Of a stretch of 64,000 bases of DNA, positions 43,440-55,091 are shown one piece after another. The first letter of the stretch is position 1. Every line of letters begins with the position of its first letter. This DNA comes from Phytoseiulus persimilis (lineage: Eukaryota; Arthropoda; Arachnida; Mesostigmata; Phytoseiidae). A program made the translations under genes and the position numbers. Below the pieces are notes generated by a model. It did not search any database. It was not told where the DNA came from and saw only the letters and a list, made by a program, of their open reading frames with translations. The stretch spans positions 45,260,001-45,324,000 of the forward strand of contig CM075101.1 of assembly GCA_037576195.1 (NCBI GenBank). The letters are read 5' to 3'.

Positions 43440-45966
43440 CAAGACCGCGCTCCGCCCCTCGAGCGGAGAGGGCATCCTGGGTGCTGGGCTCTTCGAGGAT
43501 ACTTCAGTTCTACGATCGAAGGCTCTGGCAGAATCCGCCGCCGGGCGACGTCTCTTCATTCACCGCTTCCGAATGTCAGTCCAACGGTCGCTCATATAGA
43601 ACCATGCGGACTCCCAATGGTATCGAGTCCGAGCAAGAATGAATCTCGTCAACAGTAGGATTCCTAAGGAGACTTCGGGCCGAAAGACATCAACCGCGAC
43701 CAGAGAGGAATCGTTGATCCAGGTTCCCTGAACTTCGTGTGCGCTCATTGGAAGATCGTTCCTGTCTTCTGAGATATTTTTAGACGATCATTATACTCGC
43801 AGTGCGTCCCATGTGAGAGGAGAAGCACGAAAAAAGTTCTAAGGCTGAAGTTGCTCCATGATCCCTGTTTCTCTTGATTCCGCCTTCAGAAGGAGCCGCG
43901 GATCTTGAGAAGTGGTACGTGCTGGTCGACGCGCGTTGAGTCATCATCCCGGAAATCCCTTTCAGGTACACTGCTGGAGCGACGAAGAGTGACTTTCGAT
44001 ATCTGAACCACAAAATATCGTTGAAAATGGTCACGGTAGTTTGTTGTTGCGGATCTGACGTCACGATTTTCGAAAAGTCGTGTGGCGGGCTGCTTGCAGC
44101 AGCTGTGGCGGCCGCGGATAGACAGAGGGATGAACAGCCCACCGATCTGCGGCTAACGCGAGAGCGCAAATATGATTGGATGCGCGAGAATGTGCAGTTC
44201 CAAGAAATTCGAGCCCTATGATGAGAGCCGTCATTCCGTCAGAAATGAGGGATGGCGCGAACTCCGACACGGGCCGGAAAGAGGACTTTTCCGGCGAAAA
44301 TGATCCCCGAAATCGGCCAGTTGATCGGAAATGCGAGAACCAGCCGAAGTGTGTTGTATTCGAGGGTCCTCGATCTTCACCAGATCAAAGTACTCCCGTC
44401 CGAGCCCGGGACAGGGCTCTCTTTCTTTATCAGCCAGATATGAACGCGTTAGTTTTGCGTTCTCCGATCGAAAAGATTGAAGTGGTCGATCCATCAAAGG
44501 TAGACTAACGGAACACGTCGCAGGAACGTCTGAGATCCCGAAATTCACTCTCTTTGAATAAAAAAGGCCTTCTCTCCCGGACGGCATCGTATGAGCGGCC
44601 TCGTCCTGGCACTGCAGTCCCATGGACAACCCACCTGAAGATCCTGAGGAGTGAAGGCACCTACGCTGAGAGTTTTCGGCAAAGCGCGAGCTACTCGGGT
44701 TCCGCAGGGCATGTGGCAGGATTCGCGGCGGTCTGGATATGCAATCGCTTTCCCAATGTATCAGGACAGTGGGAAGTTTGAACAGGACGCTCCTTGCTCT
44801 CGATGACTCCTCAAACAATTCCACGACGACGAGATATCAAGTCTGTTGAGTTGCGTACTTGGTAATCCTCGACTTGACTCGTCGATACTCGAAGAACCCC
44901 AGTTCTGCCGATGGTCTCGCACTCCATCGATCGACTCCTTTTGCTTCCAGGCTTCACCGTTGAGGACATGACATAAAACTGCTGCGGAAATAGCAGTGAC
45001 TAATCGAAATAGACGGTCGCCTACGCCTAACCACGGCCCACGAGCCGATGGTACTGCGGAGCCAGACAGAAACTAACACGCTTCTGGCGAAAAAAATCGT
45101 ATCGGCACTCCGAGGAAAGATCTGACAATAAGTGGTCGCTGAGAAGACAGTTGAGGTTCGGGAAAATCCTCGCAATGACCGCTGGTCGGCTTCCGGAGAT
45201 CCACTGGGCGAAAAATGTGTCTGAATTGGCAGGGTTCACGATGTGGAACAGTGCAACCGACATTTAGAGGCCGAATATCGAAACCAGATTTCTTGAACGT
45301 ACTCTCGACTGAAAGGGTAACAGTTTAGTCATCGATTCAGGAAATCGATATTTCAACATACTTGACTCACCCTCAATTAATCGGGAAACGTCAACGGTCA
45401 ATCGATCGATCGTTCATATTGCTGTTGCCATAACTCGATGGAGGAACATGTGCTCTTTAAATCACAACAGAACCGCACTCAGTACTTTCCAGCCAAGCGA
45501 AGCTCCATTTAGCCTTACCGATTCCCCTGCAGAGCATATTCGTCAAAACTTTGGGTCAGTTTCGAAACACAGACTACGGAGGAATGAAGCTCGTGGCCAG
45601 AAACATCAGTGAGGTATTGTGGGAAAAAGTCTTCATGCAGATTTCTCTGGGCAATTTTGATCATCATGTTCGAGAAGTCTTACACGATCACAAAAGTTTT
45701 CTCTCTCAAAAAATTTCGTCCGTATACCCGAACGTTCGATGAGGATGGATAGGTGAATCGAGATATGAGAAATAATGGATACAATTGTTCGTAAGAATAA
45801 TACGTTTACTGAATGAAGTCGACCGATTTTAGGAACCAAACTTGACATTTACATGTGAATCGAGTTACCTCTATGTTGATTGAGTTTCACAGAACATACT
45901 GGGTACAAAACATGAACACGAATCTACTTGCACTGGGACAGGGCGATATTCTGCCTCGCGGCGAAA
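43440..45966. repeat. Array blocks B and C, unit 2
   Basis: The most complete copy of this interval: about 640 bp upstream of block B (43.5-44.15 kb) that unit 1 lacks, block B at 44.17-44.78 kb and block C at 45.2-45.96 kb. A segment of about 150 bp with TTGAATGCACCTCTGATGAT, found in units 1 and 3 (39.49 and 53.60 kb), is missing here at about 45598. No gene recognised. Confidence 0.8.
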
Positions 45967-46614
45967 TCATGCGTCTCGGGAGTCCAGCATGAGTGTCACG
46001 GCTCCATCGTTTTCGACGTGCACTTCCATATACTCCCCGTAGTCGCTCCCCTTGACTTTCCCCGATCCGTGCAGTGTCTCGAGTGTAGCGACGAATGACT
46101 CGAAGAACGCAGCGGCAGCTTCGTCAGGCATGGCCTCAGGGTACTCCAACTTGTTCTCTGTAAAACGCCATGAAGGCTCCGTTAGACGTCTACCCAAACG
46201 CTGGAGAGCACGATTGCAATGGAGGCGGGAGCTTCCACGACTCTCACCTTTCACAATCGCGAACGAAAAGGGCTGACTAACGCAGAGTATTTCAAGTTTT
46301 TTTTCGATGACCGTGCAATTCTCCTCTACCCCTTCTGCAGAGCATAATTTCGTATCCAATATTTTCCTCACGATGTGGGCGAGATCTGCCTCGGTGTCGT
46401 CCTTGTGGAATTCTGTAAACATACGAATAACCGTTAATCCTACCGCGAGCAACTGCCTCCGGCAGGATCCCTGCCTCTACCTTCATCAACTCCACAGAAA
46501 TAGTCTGTAGTTGAACTCACCGACTAGGACGCACAGTCCAGCTTCAATTGAAGCCACGAGATCGGTCTTGATCGTCTAATCCGCCGCCGACACTCTCTTG
46601 ATCACAGCATGCAT
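45967..46614 (-). pseudogene. DTD1: DTD1-like deacylase, type a, copy 2
   Basis: Exons 46614-46521, 46412-46248 and 46157-45967, again 149 codons. All four splice sites are canonical (GTGAGT, TTTACAG, GTGAGA, TTTACAG). The only clear lesion is the same TAG at codon 13 (46578-46576) seen in copy 1, so the stop existed before units 1 and 2 separated. Private changes include EFHKDDTEADLAHIV in exon 2 and TKLCSAEG where copy 1 has TKLFSAEG. Active-site segments are SQP and NDGA as in copy 1. Translation from a later ATG would lose the N-terminal strand, so a functional product is unlikely without readthrough. Confidence 0.85.
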
Positions 46615-47285
46615 TTTGAGATTCGAGGCTCGTTTACTGCGGAATCCTATAACTCGGAGAGTATGGCTGGAGTGAGCCTGGTAGAGTTTCCGTTATTGTG
46701 GCCTCTGCTAGATTTGGGCACCTTTTCAAGCAACCGAACGGGGTAGGCTAGATCCCGCCTACTTCACATCGATGGCCACTCCACGATTGACAACGCCGGA
46801 TTCTCCGAAAATTCACTGATTCAGAGATGAGATGAGGAATTTCGGTTGAATGAGCGAAGTTCCCCTGCATCAGAAAATAGGGACCGCTATGACCGGTTGC
46901 GGCTTTCATCCAGCTCGGATCGGGGGCGTTCATCTTTCTTCAGGGGGTGTTCCGATGCTCTGAGGGTTGATCTCAAACGAGTGGTCATCGCAAGAGCGGG
47001 AAGCTTCAAATTACCCGAACATTGTTTTTTCAGAGATAAGAAAGCGATCGGACGGGAGTTAAGCGGGAAGACCGGACAAAAAAACGGAGAGTTGCGTTGC
47101 GGAGCTCAGAGAGCCTCGTATATTCTCTTCGGACCTTTATTTTCACAGAAACATCCTCTTGCACATAACCATCTCACTATCGAGCAGGGAGCACTTGTTT
47201 CCTCACCTTCCCAACCACGACTCTACCCAAAGCTTGAGCTTGATCCGCACGGTTTTGATTCCCGAAGGAACTCCGACGTTCCATG
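46615..47285. repeat. Array block D, unit 2
   Basis: Homologous to 40635-41340 with small indels; see there. Confidence 0.75.
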
Positions 47286-47601
47286 AACGCTTTCCTTTCC
47301 GAACGAAGTCTTTTCCGCACGAAACACTTTGACATACAAGATTTTCATAATCATAAAAGCTTAATCTGCCTCGGTATCGTTTCTGTAGGGTCCTGCGAAT
47401 CCCGGGAAGCCGGCAAACCTCGACCTACCGAAACAACGCGATCAGCAATATCCCTGTTGCTACCTTGAACATTTCCAAGAATATTCGCTGTGAGAGAATT
47501 CACCGGCCAAGGACTCAGAATCCAGCCTGAGTGAAAGCTGCGGAATCGCTCCCGATAATCATTACCGCCTCTGACTTTCTCTCGACGGCGTGCACTGTGG
47601 A
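47286..47601 (-). pseudogene. DTD1: DTD1-like deacylase, type b, copy 2 (fragment)
   Basis: Exon 3 is lost. Exon 2 remnant (about 47400-47320) retains the NDTEADxA region in the order of copy 1, and exon 1 (about 47601-47505) reads VHAVERKSEAVMIIGSGS. The exon 1 donor is GGTGAA instead of GGTGAG. Confidence 0.62.
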
Positions 47602-48443
47602 GTTGAAAATTCTGGTCAAAGTCTGCTCGGTTCATGACGGCGAACCATGCTCCGGTAGATGGTCACTCATGGCGCAAACGTCAGGTTCCGTGATTCTCTG
47701 CAAGTTCGAACTCATGATCGTGACTAGTCGAGGAATAGCAGCGCTCGCATTCAGCTTCTTGGTGGGACGCACAAGGATGAGATCGTTCAGGAAATCGCGG
47801 CGAAGCAGGATGTGTGGCCCTGGTTCAGAAAACGCAGAGGAGTGCCGAGAGGCGCAGAAGCCTGTAGCTGTGCATGAAGCTGAGCGAAGTATAGAACTAC
47901 TCCAACGGATTTCGAGGAAGACAGTCCACAAACGTCTCCAGTTTGTGTCGACCTCTTTCCTAGAATCTCGAGGATGAAGGAAAGACGGATATCAGTCGAT
48001 GAGTGTTTCGTCAAGCACTGGAAGCCCAATCGCTGTTACCTATTCCATCAACGCGTTTATTCAGGGAGAGCTTCATCGTGTTGCTTCAGGTATCGCATCC
48101 CGGGAACAATGATCCTGAGCGCCTGAAGAGCCACCCGTGATCTCATAATGAGGATTGATTCATTCTGGCGACAATCCAGCATCAGGGGTTTGCTTCCTCT
48201 GTTCTCTGCTTAATCGGATTAGGATGGTCTGGACCCGATGTGTACCGACTAAGCGGAGCTCACTGTATTGAGTTTCACGGAATAATGGAGGTCCAGAAGA
48301 TGAACACGAATGAACTTCGACTAAGAGAGGCGGTATCGCGCCACGCAGCGAAATCATTCGTCTCGCAATAGAGTGTCACGGTTCCCTCGTTTCCGACATG
48401 TACCTCCATGTACTCCCCGTAGTCACTGGGCACAAAAATTGAA
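47602..48443. repeat. 842-bp direct repeat, left copy (array block A, copy 3)
   Basis: Runs from GTTGAAAATTCTGG to CACAAAAATTGAA, and has the same length and about 98 percent identity (by eye, roughly 15 substitutions) with 50050-50891. The two copies directly abut the two ends of the non-LTR element between them. Confidence 0.9.
48365..48430 (-). pseudogene. DTD1: DTD1-like C-terminal exon fragment
   Basis: The minus strand reads DYGEYMEVHVGNEGTVTL, the last exon of the deacylase family, with the NDG motif as NEG. It is fused to block A, which lacks this piece in units 1, 2 and 4; a second copy lies at 50815-50880. Confidence 0.72.
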
Positions 48444-50049
48444 CCATTTGGCATCCCATTTCGCGTCGGTCTACAACAACGACAGCTCCGTGAAAACTCA
48501 GCCAGGACGTGCTGGATTGGCCACCCGCCCACGTCACCCAGACCGGATGGTTGATCTGTCGGAGGTGATCGTGTACTCTCACCTAACAACTCTGTCTTCG
48601 AAGACCTCTCGCACACCGGACAGCCTGCCGCCCGTATTCTTCAAGACCTTCAGCCTTTTCTTATGTGAGCCACTGTCTCTCATATTCAAACGGTCCTATC
48701 AAGATGGGGAAGTGCCCGAACTCTTCCGCCAGAGCATCGTAACGCCTGTACACAAGAAGGGCCCCCGGGATACTGCGTCGAACTACCGCCCTGTCTCTCA
48801 ATGTGTCATCCCGTGCCTTGTCTTCGAAAAAATCCTCGCGGCTCACATTCATGGACACCTGAGACTGAATGACCCGATGGATACTCACCAGCATGGCTTC
48901 GTCCCCCGGAAGTCCACTTGCACTCAGCTCCTCTGCATGACTCAGGACTATGCTGAATTCATCAACGACGGTGTGCTCTACAGCTCAGTTTACTTCGACC
49001 TTAAGTCTGCTTTCGACAAAGTGCCTCATGCATTGCTCATCAAGAAGATGTTGGGAATCGGACTGAACTCAAAAACGGTGGACTGGTGTCGCAGTTATCT
49101 CAATGAGCGCACATTTCGTGTCAAGGTTGGAGACATCGTCTCAACTCCGAGGCAAGCTACCTCGGGGGTCCCCCAAGGGGGAACTCTCTCCCCCTCCTCT
49201 ACGTGATATTTGTACTGGACATCGGTTCCTACATACCAAATGACGTCCGATATCTTTTATATGCCGATGATTTGAAACTTTTCGGGCCTGCTGACACCCC
49301 GGAAAGTCGTCAATGTCTCCAATCCGGCATCGATGGCGTCGTTCGATGGTGCGCCGATAACCAAATGCAACTCTCTATCTCGAAATGTGTTGTTCTCTCA
49401 AAGGCCGCCTCCGACGCTGCGACTGGAATCTTCAAAATCGCGGACGACCCACTACCTGTTGTTCAATCAATCAGAGACCTGGGAGTCATTTTTTCCGTTG
49501 ATCTCGACTTCAGCGAGCATGTTTCGAATGTTGTGAGCTCAGCAAAAACCCTAGTCAACTGTATATTCAGATGTTCCATGATCGAATCACCGGAACCTTA
49601 CCTACGGCTCTTCAGATCTCTCATTGTACCCAAGTTGTTGTATTGTGCACCAGTGTGGTTCCCCCACCATTCCCACTTGCGCAAGTCCATTGAATCTGTC
49701 GGAAAACTCTTCCTTCGGCGATTGAGATGGCGATGCTCTCTTCAAAAGGACTCTGCAGTCGCAATGCTACCACCCATCATCCCTCCCCTCGAGAAACAAG
49801 ACAGGAGAATGCTCTGCCGTATACTTGCGCTCGGACTTTGTGATAACTTCTTCGTCGTGACGGCAAATAATCGCCGCAGCGTCCTTATTGTCCGGCCCAA
49901 GGCTCTCCCCCGCAGAGACACTGTAAAATACACCTGGTCTTGGCGAGTAAGCATAGCGGTCCCCGAAAACCGTATACCAAGAGAACTCTCCCACCTTTAT
50001 GACCCCCTCCCTTCTGAATAAAGGAGCTTTTGAATTGAATTGAATTGAA
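48444..50049 (+). mobile_element. 5'-truncated non-LTR retrotransposon with TTGAA tail
   Basis: Begins within the region upstream of the RT domain and ends after AATAAA (50017-50022, overlapping the stop codon) with a (TTGAA)n tail. The tail repeats the TTGAA found at both edges of the 842-bp direct repeats, consistent with annealing to the target during target-primed reverse transcription. Sequence condition is good: one frameshift only. Confidence 0.88.
48445..50021 (+). pseudogene. Reverse transcriptase ORF with one frameshift
   Basis: The first frame (to about 49206) carries PVHKKGPRDTASNYRPVS, QHGFVPRKSTCTQLL, YFDLKSAFDKVPHALLIKKM (palm Asp) and SGVPQGGTLSP. A single-base shift near 49195 moves it into the second frame (49203-50021) with FVLDIGSYIPNDVRYLLYAD then the second catalytic Asp (YADD), SISKCVVLS, RDLGVIFSVDLDFSEHV and a long thumb/C-terminal region. 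Motif style (VPQGxxLSPLL, LYADDLKLF) is that of jockey/CR1-type elements. Upstream endonuclease is missing through 5' truncation. Confidence 0.87.
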
Positions 50050-50891
50050 GTTGAAAATTCTGGTCAAAGTCTGCTCGGTTCATGACGGCGAACCATGCTC
50101 CGGTAGATGGTCACTCATGGCGCAAACGTCAGGTTCCGTGATTCTCTGCAAGTTCGAACTCATGATCGTGACTAGTCGAGGAATAGCAGCGCTCGCATTC
50201 AGCTTCTTGGTGGGACGCACGAGGATGAGATCGTACAGGAAATCGCGGCGAAGCAGGATGTGTGGCCCTGGTTCAGAAAACGCAGAGGAGTGCCGAGAGG
50301 CGCAGAAGCCTGTAGCTGTGCATGAAGCTGAGCGAAGTATAGAACTACTCCAACGGATTTCGAGGAAGACAGTCCACAAACGTCTCCAGTTTGTGTCGAC
50401 CTCTTTCCTAGAATCTCGAGGATGAAGGAAAGACGGATATCAGTTGATGAGTGTTTCGTCAAGCACTGGAAGCCCAATCGCTGTTACCCATTCCATCAAC
50501 GCGTTTATTCAGGGAGAGCTTCATCGTGTTGCTTCAGGTATCGCATGCCGGGAACAATGATCCCGAGCGCCTGAAGAGCCACCCGTGATCTCATAATGAG
50601 GATTGATTCATTCTGGCGACAATCCAGCATCAGGGGTTTGCTTTCTCTGTTCTCCGCTTGATCGGATTAGGATGGTCTGGACCCGATGTGTACCGACTAA
50701 GCGGAGCTCACTGTATTGAGTTTCACGGAATAATGGAGGTCCAGAAGATGAACACGAATGAACTTCGACTAAGAGAGGCGGTATCGCGCCACGCAGCGAA
50801 ATCATTCGTCTCGCGATTGAGTGTCACGGTTCCCTCGTTCCCGACATGTACCTCCATGTACTCCTCGTAGTCATTGGGCGCAAAAATTGAA
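50050..50891. repeat. 842-bp direct repeat, right copy (array block A, copy 4)
   Basis: See left copy. Downstream of 50891 the array continues normally (TTTGGTGTCAACAAAGACAT), and upstream of 47602 it also continues normally, so the repeat behaves like an extremely long target-site duplication. It contains its own deacylase exon fragment (50815-50880). Confidence 0.9.
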
Positions 50892-50983
50892 AGACCCCTA
50901 GTTGGGTCAATTTGGTGTCAACAAAGACATCGAGGGGATTATCATGAAAATTTGATTTATTCGAGCACAGAATCATATGCAAT

Positions 50984-51595
50984 TCATTTACCTACACAGC
51001 GCGGACAGGCAGCATGTGCTATGATGAATTCATCCATCATCTCGACCCAACACCGTCTCGGGACGCTTCCGCGGTGAACTTGCGGGTCGGAAGGTTCTTG
51101 TTGGACTGCTTCCGACGCTCCCGTTGGATCCTGAGTACGCCGGAACTTCGTCAAAGACTCCAGAAGGCACGGGACATCGAAATGGAGTGCAGCTTCGTAC
51201 AGCAGCTGCACATTTCCGGGATGGATCACCACTTGTCCCGACACGAAGAACCACCGAATCGACGCAAGCGTCGTTGAAGAGATGCCCGTGTCGATCCTTC
51301 CGGGCGCTGGAGATGGCCGGCTCTCCTTGAGCGCTCGGAAGCGCTTGCTGATGAGGGAGAGCAATTGATAGCTCATAGGGAACGTTTCTCCCTCGGAGGA
51401 TATCAGCCGAGTATCCAGAATGCACCGTCTCAGGCACTTGGTGGCAGAAAAGCACTGTGATCGGTCGAGTAGCCGATCCTCCAAAGGAATTTTCACGCTG
51501 AGAGGTCCGGGACTCTCCGCGACTCCTTCTGTCGGAGTCGTCCGCTGATTCCTGTTGTCCACCAGACGGGAAGTCGAGAAGCTTCGAGGAGCCAT
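50984..51595 (-). CDS. BTB-domain protein, copy 3
   Basis: A 203-residue frame from ATG at 51595 (context CTACCATGG) to stop. Differences from copy 2 are mostly conservative and confined to ends: STSRLVDNRNQRTT near the start, ETFPMSYQLLSLISKRFRAL in the domain, and LTKFRRTQDPTGASEAVQQE in the tail. An in-frame ATG 26 codons upstream (51673) extends the frame in this copy only, because of a small deletion in the leader; the other copies and the conserved TATA spacing argue for 51595. No lesion. Confidence 0.72.
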   Translation of the reverse strand: MAPRSFSTSRLVDNRNQRTTPTEGVAESPGPLSVKIPLEDRLLDRSQCFSATKCLRRCILDTRLISSEGETFPMSYQLLSLISKRFRALKESRPSPAPGRIDTGISSTTLASIRWFFVSGQVVIHPGNVQLLYEAALHFDVPCLLESLTKFRRTQDPTGASEAVQQEPSDPQVHRGSVPRRCWVEMMDEFIIAHAACPRCVGK

Positions 51596-51642
51596 GGTAG
51601 ACTGATGAGATCTTCGGGAACTGCGTGCGATCGAGAGATGCA

Positions 51643-51681
51643 GAGTGAATGTGCACCGGATACCCCACGCCACCTTATATT
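51643..51681 (-). promoter_or_regulatory. TATA box and initiator of BTB copy 3
   Basis: AATATAAGG on the minus strand at 51673-51681, 78 bp upstream of the ATG at 51595; TTCACTCT initiator-like motif downstream. Confidence 0.6.
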
Positions 51682-51689
51682 GCTCTCAA

Positions 51690-54127
51690 GACCGCGCTCC
51701 GCCCCTCGAGCGGAGAGGGCATCCTTGGTGCGGGGCTCTTCGAGGATACTTCAGTTCTACGATCGAAGGCTCTGGCAGAATCCGCCGCCGGGCGACGTCT
51801 CTTCATTCACCGCTTCCGAATGTCAGTCCAACGATCACTCATATAGAACCATGCGGGCTCCCGATGGTATCGAGTCCGAGCAAGAATGAGCCTAGTCTCT
51901 AGTTCTTCACCAGTTCGCCGCGCAATGTTGTGGGAGCATGATTCAGTGCTGCTCCTCTTGTCAACAGTATGATTCCTAAGGAGACTTCGGGCCGACAGAC
52001 ATCAACCGCGACCAGAGAGGAATCGTTGATCCAGGTTCCCTGAACTTCGTGTGCGCTCATTGGAAGATCGTTTTAGGGTTCCTGTCTTCTGAGAAATTTT
52101 TAAACGACCATTGTACTCGCTGTGCGTCCCATGTGAGAGGAGAAGCACAAAAAAACCTCTGAAGCTGAAGTTGCTCCATGATCCCCCTGCTCTTGATTTC
52201 GCCTTCTGGAGAAGCCGTGGATCTTGAGAAGAGGCACGAGCTGGTCGACGCGCGGTGAGTCATCATCCCGGAAATCCCTTTCAGGTACACTGCTGGAGCG
52301 ACGAGGAGTGACTTTCGGTATCTGAACCACAAAATATCGTTAGAAATGGTAACGGTAGTTTGTTGTCGCGGATCTGACGTCACGAGTTTCTAAAAGTCGT
52401 GTTGCGGGCTGCTTGCAGTAGCGGTTCCGGCCGCGGATAGACAGAGGGGAAGGGAGCGGCGCTGTGTATAGAGCCCACCGATCAGCGGCTACCGCGAGAG
52501 CGCAAATATGATTGGATGCGCGAGAATGTGCAGTTCCAAGAAATTCGAGCCCTATGATGAGAGCCGTCATTCCGTTTGAAATGAGGGATGGCGCGAACTC
52601 CGGGCACGGGCCGAAAAGAGGACTTTTCCGGCGAAAATTATCCCCGAAGTCGGCCAGTTGATCGGACATGCGAGAACCAGCCGAAGTGTGTTGTATTCGA
52701 GGGTCCTCGATCTTCACCAGATCAAAGTACTCCCGTCAGAGCCCGGGACACGGCTCCCTTTCTTTGTCAGCCAGATCTGAACGCGTCAGTTTTGCGTTCT
52801 CCGATCGAAAAGATTGTGGTCGATCCATCGAAGGAAGACTAACGGAACACGTCGCAGGAACGTCTGAGATCCCGAAATTCACTCTCTTGGAATAAAAAAG
52901 GCCTTCTCTCCCGGACGGCATCGTGTGAGCGGCCTCGTCCTGGCACTGCAGTCCCATGAACAACCCACCTGAAGATTCTGAAGGGTGAAGGCAAAAAATC
53001 GTATCGGCACTCCGAGGAAAGATCTGACAAGAGGTGGTCGCTGAGAAGACAGTAGAGGTTCGGGAAAATCCTCGCAATGACCGCTGGTCGGCTTCCGGAC
53101 ATCCACTGGGCGAAAAATGTGTCTGAATTGGCAGGGTTTACGATGTGGAACAGTGCGACCGACATTTAGAGGCCGAATATCGAAACCAGATTTCTTGAAC
53201 GTACTCTCGACTGAAAGGGTAACAGTTTAGTCATCGATTCAGGAAATCGATATTTCAACATACTTGACTCACCCTCAATTAATCGGGAAACGTCAACGGT
53301 CAATCGATCGATCGTTCATATTGCTGTTGCCATAACTCGATGGAGGAACATGTGCTCTTTAAATCACAACAGAACCGCACTCAGTACCTCCCAGCCAAGC
53401 GAAGCTCCATCTAGCCTTACCTATTCCCCTGCAGAGCTTATTGTCAAAACTTTGGGTCAGTTTCGAAACTCAGACTACGGAGGAATGAAGCTCGTGGCCG
53501 AAATTATACGTGAGGACCGAGTGTCGGATTGGTCGGTTCGATCCTCCAGAACTTGAGGCATCACCTTCTGCGGCTGTCGAGGTCGAGCGAATATCTTCCA
53601 TGTTGAATGCACCTCTGATGATTGGGAGCAAAGTTTCACATGTCAGGAATCGAAGGCGCTCCTTTTACTACACATGAGTCGATCAGAATCCACGCGAGAA
53701 ATTTAGAGGAGAGTTTCCAGCGCGAAAACCAGAAACATCAGTGAGGAATTGTGGGAAAAAGTCCTCATGCAGATTTCTCTGGGCAAATTTTGTCATCAAG
53801 TTCGAGAAGTCTCACACGATCACAAAAGTTCTGGCTCTCAAAAAATTTCGTCTGTATACCCGACCATTCGATGAGGATGGATAGGTGAATCGAGGTATGA
53901 GAAATAATGTATACAATTGTTCGTAGGAATAATACGTTTACTGAATGAAGTCGACCGATTTCAGGAACCAAACTTGACATTCACATGTGAATCGAGTCAC
54001 TACGATGTTGATCGAGTTTCACAGAACATTCTAGGTACAAAACATGAACACGAATCTACTTGCACTGGGACAAAGCGGTATTGTGCCTCGCGGCGAAATC
54101 ATGCGTCTCGGGAGTCCAGCATGACAG
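51690..54127. repeat. Array blocks B and C, unit 3
   Basis: Block B ends early: at about 52993 the sequence jumps (GAAGGC then AAAAAATCGTATCGG) past about 420 bp present in unit 2 (44.66-45.09 kb). Block C continues at 53.16-54.12 kb and includes the segment missing from unit 2. No gene recognised. Confidence 0.8.
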
Positions 54128-54700
54128 TCACGGCATCACAGCTCCATCGTTTTCGACGTGCACTTCCATATACTCCCCGTAGTCGCTCGCCTTGACTTTC
54201 CCCGATCCGTGCAGTGTCTCGAGTGTAGCGACGAATGACTCGAAGAACGCAGCGGAAGCTTCGTCAGGCATGGCCTCAGGGTACTCCAACTTGTTCCCTG
54301 TAAAACACAATGGAGGCTCCGTTAGACGTCTACCCAAACGCTGGAAAGCACGAATGCAAAGGAGGCGCAAGCTTTCACGACTCTCACCTTCCACAATCGC
54401 GAACAAAAAGGGCTGACTAACGCAGAGTATTCCGAGTTTGTTTTCGATGACGGTGCAATTCTCCTCTACACCTTCTACAGAGAATAATTTCGTATCCAAA
54501 ATTTCCCTCACGATGTAGGCGAGATCTGCCGCGAGCAAGTGCCTTCGGCAGGATCCCTGCCTCTACCTTCATCAACTCCATAAGAATCCTCTGTAGTGGA
54601 ACTCACCGACTAGGACGCACAGTCCAGCTTCAATTGGAGCCACGAGATCGGTCTTGATCGTCACATCTGCCGCTGACACTCTCTTCATCACAGCACGTGT
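54128..54700 (-). pseudogene. DTD1: DTD1-like deacylase, type a, copy 3
   Basis: Exon 1 (54700-54607) has the functional Val (GTG) at codon 13 where copies 1 and 2 have TAG, but its start codon is ACA (TRAVMKRVSAADVTIKTDLV). The first part of exon 2 and the intron 1 acceptor are deleted (about 55 bp, between GATCTGCC and CCGCGAGC). Exon 2 then reads ADLAYIVREILDTKLFSVEG and ends at a good donor (54388). Exon 3 (from 54297) carries NKLEYPEAMPDEASAAFFES and EYMEVHVENDGAVMP, truncated by a small rearrangement at the C-terminus. This copy therefore shows the ancestral codon 13 but is disabled independently. Confidence 0.83.
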
Positions 54701-54950
54701 GAGACTCTTCTGCTCACGGAATGAATACGCCGGTAATCAGTGTGGATACTGGGTTATTACGGGTTTACTCCATCACCTCGTTGCTCTCTTCGTAGTATCC
54801 TAATACACACACTCGTTTACACTCTATTCATTCATCTCTCATATTCTCGCGGGATTCTGCTCTTTCTCTCTACTGACATCCCTCTCCAGTACAACTGGTC
54901 GCCGCTGGGTCGTCTCTCAAGACGCTTCTCTTAGAATGCGACACACGCAT
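54701..54950. other. Unassigned stretch replacing block D, unit 3
   Basis: Pyrimidine-rich sequence without similarity to block D of units 1 and 2. No feature recognised. Confidence 0.4.
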
Positions 54951-55091
54951 TCTGAGATTCAATCATGAACATTTTCATGATCATAAACGCGAGATCTGCC
55001 TGGGTATCGTTTCTGTGGAGTCCTGCGAATCCCGGGAAGCCGGCAAACCTCGACCCACCGAACCAACGCGATCAGCAATATCCCTGTCGCT
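54951..55091 (-). pseudogene. DTD1: DTD1-like deacylase, type b, copy 3, exon 2 remnant
   Basis: Matches 41690-41790 and 47340-47460 (ATCATAAACGCGAGATCTGC and GAATCCCGGGAAGCCGGCAA on the plus strand). The hAT element separates it from its exon 1, which resumes at 59678-59822. Confidence 0.65.
55084..55091. repeat. 8-bp hAT target duplication, left (CTGTCGCT)
   Basis: Exactly repeated at 59670-59677. The empty site in unit 2 reads ATCCCTGTTGCTACCTTGA (near 47450). Confidence 0.95.
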
